DNA of 64,000 bases from Fallopia convolvulus (taxonomy: Eukaryota; Streptophyta; Magnoliopsida; Caryophyllales; Polygonaceae): contig OZ024733.1 in the NCBI GenBank assembly GCA_964016875.1, positions 23,851,324 through 23,915,323 on the forward strand, written 5' to 3'. This document shows positions 57,001 through 64,000 of the stretch, in pieces (position 1 is the first letter of the stretch; the number at the start of each line of letters is the position of its first letter). A program made the translations under genes and the position numbers. The notes under the pieces were generated by a model. That model did not search any database and was not told the DNA's origin. It was given only the letters and a program-made list of their open reading frames with translations.

Positions 57001-58477
57001 TGATGTTCGTATTTTTAGTATAGTTTTTAGTATGTTTTCTTGGTTTGTTAGGCTTAGTTTTAGTGGTTTTAGGATTAGTTTTGTGTGTTTTTGGATAGTT
57101 TTGCATATTTTGTGAAAAGTATGGAAGCTACTCTGTTTTGTGTCTTTTTGTAGGTTTTAGCGAGGAAAAGATGTTATTTGGAGCTGAATTTGGAGTGCTA
57201 TGATGAAAGACGGAAGAATGCAAGACGAAGAAGTCGAAGCCTAAGTTTTTGGAGATCAAGTGTGGAACAAAGCCAAGCCCAGGCTCGTTAACGAGGCTGT
57301 AAGGGGTCGTTAACGAGGCCACGAGATGAAGATATCGAGAGTTTGATCCTGTAACTCACCGATCCTGTGCGGGAATTTATTTCCGTGTCGGTAGAGTATT
57401 TTTTTATGATTTTAGGGTTATTATATTATGTATTTTAGGTCTTGTTATCTTTCTAGATTTTATTTCTATCTTTTAGGGTTTTAATTCTATCTTTTTAGGA
57501 AAGTTTTTATCTTTTAGCCTTATTAGTTTTTAGCCTTTTTAGTATAAATAGCCCTCTTATTAGCCTAGGAAGGGAGGGAGATCGATTGAAGAGAGGAGGA
57601 AGAGCCGAGAAGAGAGAGAGAGTGGATCGGAGTCGAGATTGGAGCTCGGTGGACGAGAGTTACCGAGGTCGTTGATCGTGATTTTGGTTTGGTGTTTGTA
57701 TTCTTTTCGGTTTCTTCTGAATTTCTGTAAGACGATATTTCTATTTAATTTGAGTAGTGTTTTGTTTTCAATGATTTCTTTTGTTGAATTTATTTGTTTC
57801 TTAGTTATGAGTAGTGAGTAGTCTTCTTTTCTAGGGTCGGGGTTAAACCCGACATAGTTATGCATGTTTGAAGAGTAAGAATGTGTGTTGATTGCCTTTT
57901 ATCTATTTTGAGATTGTTTGTTGTGCTTAGACCTAGATGAAAGTCGAAGGTGATTTGAGTTTTTAACTTGATTGAGAGAGAAAGTTATAGACTTGAAGGT
58001 TGATATTGTTTGAATACGAAAGTTTCAAGCTTTAGATCCAAAACAAGCAATGGAGTTGATTGGTTTATGGAAATAGGTTAATTTACTCTATAGTCGACGA
58101 AAGTTGATAAATTTATCTGTTTAAAGGCATGATCTTATCTTCTTACGAGTTTATGTGCATGACTATGTTGTGGTGTCCCTTATCCTAGATCTTTGTTTTA
58201 TTTGAATTCTTTTGAAGTGATATTCGTTGCTGAGTTTGTAGGCTCGGTACCGAACTGTTTAGGTCGTTAGTTTTGGTCTTTTTGTTTGCGGTGGTTCGTT
58301 AACGACCCTGACAACGTCGTTAACGAGGCTGCTTGTGAGTGTGTTGCTTGCTTTTTTTTTATTTTTAGTAGTCGGTAAACAAACAACCTTGCTTCTCGTG
58401 GAACGATCCTGACTTCGCTATACACAGCGGGGTCTTGACTTATAAATTTATTTGTTGTCAAGAATACCCTCTCAACA
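57001..58477 (+). repeat. ATH-P 3' LTR (1477 bp)
   Basis: This is the partner of 49760-51233. GTTAAC pairs are at 57287/57309 and 58298/58319. The usual purine tract is gone; only ggtattt remains before TG. Confidence 0.93.
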
Positions 58478-58776
58478 CAGTGCTCTTAGGACAGACAAGA
58501 TGAGTTCTTTAGAGCTATGTGGCCTGATTATCCTGATTATTCTCAGTAACACCAACCAGGACCTTCACAATGAGTCTTTTTATTTCCCTTCATTTACTTT
58601 ATCTTATTTGTCTTTATTTCATTGAGGGAAATGAAAGACTTAAGTATGGGATAGGGAGTACTCATTGTATGTGATATATGTAAAATTGCATTTTGATTAA
58701 AAAAACGAAAAAACATTAAATCCCGTGTTGAGTTAAAACACGAAAGGGCAGCTCAAGCAAAAATTAAGGGGCCCGG

Positions 58777-60182
58777 TGATGTCTCTCTATTTGGTGGTGT
58801 TTTCATATGTGATTTCCTTTGTAAATATGTTTCTTTTTCCCCTTTTCCTGTGCGTTTTGTTCCTTTTTAGCCTAGTTCCCGTATTTCTATGAGGTTCGGA
58901 GACTACGCGCATTTTATGTGTTTTGTAGGTAAATTGGCGTGAATCAAGGATCTATTTGAAGGAGGGTCGAGACATGGAGCAAGGCCCGAGCAAAGGAGGA
59001 AAGAGAGAAGCAAGCCATGAAGAAGAACAAGAGAAGCCAACTAAGAAGAAGGTGGAACGAGGTCAGGACCGAGTTGCAACCAACCTCGGGCCCGACTTGA
59101 AGTTTCAACCTCAGACCGACATACACAGTAACTCGGGCCCGAGGTCCTCCGTGTCGGTCCAAGTCGGTCTCCGAACTACTTGGGCTCCAAGGCACGAAAT
59201 TGTGAACTTCCACTTTTGCCCCTCATCTAATAAAAGGCCCTCTTGTCTTCTAAGAAAGGGGTTCCCACACTTAGCAAGGAACCCAACACTCAAAAACTCT
59301 CAAGGGGATACTTGGAGAGCAAGGAGGAAGGAGAGGAGAAGGAGAAGAGAGAGAATCGGCCAAGGAGAGGAAGATTGATAGGTTTGGTTGATAGATTAGC
59401 TTTGCTTTGCTTTGATCTTGTGGATTTGGAAACCCTTGATTGGAATTTGTGGATTGCTTTTGATTTTGAATGAAACTTTGCTTTGTTTTGAGCTTGATGA
59501 TGTTGATTGCTTTCCCTTTTGATTTGTTTGCTTTCTTTGCTTGTCACATGGAGTAGATCTCCTTGATCTTGGGTTATGGGGGAAGACCCTAGCTAGGTTT
59601 GGGCTAGAAACCCCAATTCCATAGCCTTGAGTGTTTGATCTAAGGAACCCACTCTACATAGAGCTACAATTCCTTGCGAAAGTCGGGAATCAAGGCTTGA
59701 GATTGGCAAAGTAGCGAAAGTGAACATGTGTCAATCTCAAGACCTTGCTTCGAAGGGGATTTCCCCAATGATCGATGTGTAGAAGTGGTTGGAACGAGGG
59801 CGAAAGCACTCGATCCTAGTCCGATCATCACTCATTGCTTGAATTGGGGTGGATAAGCCTTAATCTACTAGAGAAGGAACCCAAAAGCCCAAGATCTACT
59901 TTTAATCTTTGAAGTTCGACAAACCCAGCTACCTCGGGCCCGACTTACCCTACGTCGGTCCCGACTTCCTCTTGTCGCCAACATCGGTCCCGACGTGACC
60001 TCTGTGTCGGTCCCGACTGTTCTCTTTGTTTTCCTTTGTTTTAAGCTCTCTTTTCCAGCTTCCTAGTGTCTAGGCACATCAATCGAGTAGACTTCCCGAG
60101 TGTTCGACACCCACCACGTGCTACAACGGGGTCGGGTTATAAATTGTATCTCTAGACCCTCGCACAACTTGAGAGGCGATCA
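58777..60182 (+). repeat. LTR-Q: Athila LTR, probable 3' LTR of ATH-N
   Basis: It starts TGATGTCTCTCTATTTGG after the purine-rich TTAAGGGGCCCGG and ends GAGGCGATCA. It is homologous to solo LTR-K in reverse. It carries TCGGGCCCGA and TCGGTCCCGA motifs (59936/59957, 59986/60009 and others). It abuts ATH-R ORF3 with no intervening gag, as expected for the right border of an element inserted there. Confidence 0.75.
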
Positions 60183-61638
60183 GTTCTCGAAGTCCAGTGC
60201 TATCAACACGGGGATCTACACGGACGTCAAGGAGGCCTTCCTCATCCTTGGTGCATCCCATCTCCTAAAGAAGGAGAATTTACCACACTTTTCGGCCCTC
60301 ACATCCGAGTTTTTGGCCACTCTAGAGACTAGCTTCCCATTGAAGACTTCGGCGGGACGAATCCAGTTTCGGCTCGGTAATGTGAGCCGTGAGTTCACCA
60401 TGGCAGAGTTCAACGCAATCCTAGAGCTTCCAAATCCATCTAGAGACTACAGTTTGAAAGATTACAAGGTGACTAGGACATGGAGCTACATCACGGGGGA
60501 AGATCAATCCTCAACAGCGGCATTATCTGGGGCAAGCATCATCAACCCCATCTTCAGGATCATTCTCCGAGTCCTAGCCACTATGTTTTGGCCAAAGAGA
60601 GAGTTAAATAGGCCAACAAGAACGGAAGTTGCTTGTCTCCGCAAGATCCTTTTCGAGGAGCCCGGCCCCTTGAATTTGGGGTATGAATGGCTCTACTACG
60701 TCGAGAAATCAACCAAGTCCAAGGAGGTTTGGTGTGGCAACTTGGTTAGCCTTTTGGCTAAAAACCTTGGAGTTGACCTCACTCGCTACACACCGGCCCA
60801 CGCTCAACTCCTCAACAAGAACTATTGGCATAGCTCTAGTATCTTCATTCAAGCCGAAGGAGGGTTCAAAGTAAAAGTTCAAGACCGCTTCGTTAGGCCC
60901 ACCCTCGACAAGTTGGAGCTACTCTACGTACCTAATTGGTACGAAGCGTGGACGGGGCATGCTTACCCGTTAGAGCCCAAGCCGGAGGATGAGCTATCAC
61001 TACGGCCGTGTGAGACAAGATTTGAGCGAGAAGGTGAAGCAATGGATGAAGATGAAGACGAAGATGAGGATACCGAGGTAGTTGGCGATGGCACTAAAGA
61101 AGCCGACACCGAGGGAGGAACTGAGGAGCTAAACCTCGAAGAAGAAGACCTCGACACGGAAGTATTGGGCAGCAACGTCCTCGATGACGAGCCCACCAAG
61201 CTCGTTAACGACCATTTCCAGCCTCCTCTCTACATTCCTCACGAGGCACCCAGCTTCGTTAACGAGGCGCCGAGAGTTTCTATCGACCCACCGCCAGCTC
61301 CTACCGACCCTCAGTCCTATGGACTCATGCCATACAACCCAGTGTTGTACCAAGATCATTTCCAGCCTCACTATCCACCACCTCCTCAACCCGAGTACAC
61401 AGGATCGAGTATGCCACCACCGTGGGCCGAGGATCTTTCTGCTCAGATGCAGCAGCTTCACCTCCAGCAGGACCATATTCATAGGAGAATGGACAGATGG
61501 GAGACCGTCTATTTTGCTCGCATGTCGATGGAGGATGATAGGCATTGTCAGAGAGAGGCGGATGATGCTGAGCGTTGGAGGACGATGTATGACTTCATGG
61601 GTACCTTTGAGCACTACTTTCCTCCACCAAACCAGTGA
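60183..61638 (+). pseudogene. ATH-R ORF3, N-terminus replaced by LTR-Q
   Basis: The open frame (60100-61638) starts with 28 codons read from LTR-Q, then true ORF3 from FSKSSAINTGIYTDVKEAF. It is the longest ORF3 here: REFTMAEFNAILELPNPSRD, NPIFRIILRVLATMFWPKRE, YVPNWYEAWTGHAYPLEPKP, an acidic tail, a Pro-rich stretch, then helical EDLSAQMQQLHLQQDHIHRR and the end EHYFPPPNQ. Motifs with 21-base spacing (61183/61204) sit in the linker as VNDH and FVNEAP. The body is uninterrupted, but the native start is lost. Confidence 0.82.
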
Positions 61639-63342
61639 TTCAGCCTGAAGAAGCAGTTTTTCCTTGTTTTCCACTTTTGAGACTTTGTAAGTTTTTATGT
61701 TTTTCTTTTTCTTATTTTTATCTTTGTTTGTTTTCTTTTCTATTTCTTTCCTTCTCCTTATTTTCTTACAGTGGGGACATTGTAATTTTAAGTATGGGGT
61801 GGGAGAAAGTAGAAAACTTATGTCTTATGTGTCTTGTGTGTTTATTTGTTTTAAGTAGTTTCGTTTCATAAAAATTGAAAAAATCGAAAAAAAATCGGAA
61901 AATTTGAAAAAATCATAAAAAAAAAAAGAGTTTTAGAATTGATAGATATCCCTTCCTTAGGTTCTATGGTAGTAGTTGCTAGCTTAATCATATAATTCCT
62001 TGCAAGCATGTCTTTAATAGTATAGCCGGAATCTTTTAACTTAAAATTGTTTTTAGAAAAAGATAGCACTTGATGAAATTGAGCACATATACTTTATAGC
62101 ATAAGTGATGCAATCCAACAAAATCGTTACCTAGTGAGTTATTTTTGGCCTTATAGGGAGAACATCAAATATCCCTCTTCTTTTCTTGTGTGATTTACTC
62201 TCCTTATGCATATTATCTCTTTGAATTGTGATGGTTATCTATTTCTTGAGACCCGTATGGGATTTATAGTTCATTACTTGTGAGAATCATATGATGGAGA
62301 ACTTATTTTTATAAAGCCCTATTATTCCTTATCTACCTTTACATAATCCTTCTTTTGATAGCCAATTCTAGCCTGAAGCCTTTATTTTCAGCTCCACAGA
62401 ATTGTTCCCTAGCCGAGATAAGCTTGACCCTATCCGGGGATTAGGACTTAGATTGGAAAGGTACTTTTGTTGAGTGTAAAAAAAAGAGGAGTGACATATA
62501 CTGTTTGCTATGATTGAGGGATTGTTGGGAAGGGTAGATTGGAAGTCTCTTGTTTAAATTGTAATAAGAAAGATCTCTTGATAAGTAAAAGATGCACAAA
62601 ATAAAGTTGTTTGTTGGAGATAAGTTGAAAAAAAGGAAAAGGAATACACGATGAAGCTCGTTAACGACCGTGAATTGAGCTCGTTAACGAGGCAGCGAGA
62701 AGAGAAGAAGGAAGTTTGAAGTGCATATGTGTTTATAGATAAAATCAGAGATTCTTTTATTTCTTATGAGACTTTCTAGGATATGTTGGGTGAGTAAAGA
62801 GAGTGTGCATAATGAGAGAGTGTGTTTGGTATGTTTTTATGAGAGTTTTGATGTTATGTGTGAGTTTTTAGGAGTCTTTGATTCCCAGATATTATTAGCA
62901 CCACATAGCCAAAATATTTTCCACGCCTTATTGTCTTTACCAAACCCCGTTACAACCTGGCCGAATGGAAGCTTCTATGAAGTTTTTCATTGAGCCTAAG
63001 TTTCTCTTGATGATTTTTGCTTGTTTTGACAAAATCTTGGGTGGAGAGTATTGGTGATATAAGTTCCAATTTCTATGAGTTTTTGCATATTTGGATTGAG
63101 TTGAGAGATTGAATTTATAAGCCTAAACACTTGAGAGTTGAGTGAAACACATTATATCCCTTGTAAGGTTGGATTGTATTTTCTTATGTCTATTTGGTGC
63201 ATATATGTGTGATGACATTAATATCCTTCGCTATATTTTTCTCATGTGTATATGTTGCTTTTTAGAGGATGGCAATATCTTGATGAGTATGTTTGTTTGG
63301 TTTTGGTTAGTGTTTAGTGATTGCTTGAGGACAAGCAAGTCT
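61639..63342 (+). other. ATH-R 3' untranslated region
   Basis: No gene is present. It contains AAGTATGGGG (61790-61799), the block conserved with ATH-B (62073-62452), and a GTTAAC pair at 62660/62683. Confidence 0.7.
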
Positions 63343-63357
63343 AAGTATGGGGTATTT
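63343..63357 (+). other. ATH-R polypurine tract
   Basis: AAGTATGGGGTATTT lies directly before the LTR TG. Confidence 0.88.
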
Positions 63358-64000
63358 TGATGTTCGTGTTTTTAGTATAGTTTTTAGCAGGTTTTCTTTG
63401 TTTATTAGGTTTAGTTTTGATAAGTTTAGGTTTAGTTTAGTGTGTTTTTGGATAGTTTTGCATATTTTCATAGAAAGTATGGAAGCTACTCTATTTTGTG
63501 TATTTTGTAGGTTTTAGCAAGGAAAAGTGCTATATGGAGCTGAATTTGGAGTGCTACAGTGAAAGACGGAGGAATACAAGTATGGAGAAGTCAGAGTCCA
63601 AGTTTCACAAGATAAAGTGTGGAAGAAACCAAGCCCAGGCTCGTTAACGAGGCTGTGAGGGCTCGTTAACGAGGCCACGTGATAGAAATTTCGAGGGTTG
63701 ACTTTGTAACTCACCGATCCTGTGCGGGAAATTCTTTCCGTGTCGGTAGAGTATCTTTTTATGATTTTTTAGGGTTATTCTATTATGTATTTTAGGTCTT
63801 GTTATCTTTCTAGATTTTATTTCTATCTTTTTAGGATTTTATTTCTATCTTTTAGGAAAGTTTTTATCTTCTAGCCTTATTAGTTTTTAGCCTTTTTAGT
63901 ATAAATAGCCCTCTTATTTAGCCTAGAAGGGAGACGAGGCAGAGAAGCATGTGGTAGAGAGAAGAGGAAGGGCCGAGATAGAGAGAGAAGATCGGAGTCG
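63358..64000 (+). repeat. ATH-R 3' LTR, cut by the window end
   Basis: TGATGTTCGTGTTTTTAGTA begins a copy of the ATH-P LTR family. It has GTTAAC at 63643 and 63665 (22 apart) and TATAAATA at 63900. Confidence 0.92.

Larger units (their letters stand above)
49760..58477 (+). mobile_element. ATH-P: pol-less Athila retrotransposon with a Tat gag insert
   Basis: The target duplication is CAGCG (49755-49759) and CAGTG (58478-58482). The LTRs are 49760-51233 and 57001-58477, very similar by eye, so it is younger than its host. It holds primer site, gag, protease and ORF3 but no RT, RNase H or integrase. Protease is followed directly by the spacer that in ATH-B lies after integrase (gacgttaaaaatagcgctta, 54560). 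It would need a full Athila for mobility. Confidence 0.92.
47193..58776 (+). mobile_element. ATH-N: 3' part of an Athila element, interrupted by LTR-S and ATH-P
   Basis: Once LTR-S and ATH-P are removed, ORF3 (47193-47412, 48695-49759, 58478-58561) and a downstream segment with AAGTATGGGA (58642-58651) remain. LTR-Q follows. The 5' portion lies outside the window or was lost. Confidence 0.65.

Overview
The window is plant nuclear DNA, almost certainly gene-poor (peri)centromeric heterochromatin of an angiosperm, probably a eudicot. The evidence is that nearly all 64 kb consists of LTR retrotransposons of plant-only lineages (Ty3/gypsy Athila, Tat and chromovirus; Ty1/copia SIRE/Maximus) plus two Mutator-like elements, inserted into one another. 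I see no intact host gene, rRNA, tRNA or CRISPR array. Coding regions are broken by stops and frameshifts, so most are given as pseudogenes. Element names (TAT-A, ATH-B and so on) are mine.

Left part (1-30330). A featureless start and a copia RNase H scrap are followed by LTR-C, which is split by a large minus-strand Athila, ATH-B (1259-30330, target duplication ATATC/ATGTC). ATH-B reads right to left: 5' LTR, tRNA-Asp-type primer site, gag, protease, RT-RNase H, integrase, ORF3, 3' LTR. Its 3' LTR is split by a full-length Tat element with an antisense gene (TAT-A, 1436-10737). Its 3' untranslated region holds a Mutator-like element (MULE-M) that itself contains a solo LTR (LTR-K). Its 5' LTR is split by a 5'-truncated SIRE-type copia (SIRE-H, 24046-29543).

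Middle (30336-47192). LTR-C continues and runs directly into a degenerate Athila RT/RNase H. Next is a chromovirus-like LTR (LTR-G) interrupted twice: by LTR-D (33293-37166), a pol-less element whose right end is a 524-bp perfectly centred palindrome, and by MULE-F (37302-44075, 9-bp target duplication), which carries the gag-only chromovirus CHR-E with three LTRs.

Right part (47193-64000). ORF3 of an Athila (ATH-N) is interrupted by a solo LTR (LTR-S) and by a pol-less Athila, ATH-P (49760-58477). ATH-P's gag region carries a 378-bp piece of Tat gag. The 3' LTR of ATH-N (LTR-Q) abuts ORF3 of another Athila, ATH-R, whose 3' LTR runs off the window.

Most unusual signal. Athila families here carry short self-complementary motifs with a shared frame, TCG-NNNN-CGA, and a family-specific palindromic core: TTAA in ATH-P/R, GTAC in ATH-B, GGCC in LTR-Q/K. 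They occur in pairs 20-23 bp apart in LTRs, spacers and coding linkers. LTR-C and LTR-S carry a second class, CCGCG-NN-CGCGG. SIRE-H has a comparable paired motif and an ORF3-like protein. The motif-bearing elements with surviving 3' ends all carry ORF3-type genes, which suggests a self-recognition system (inference).
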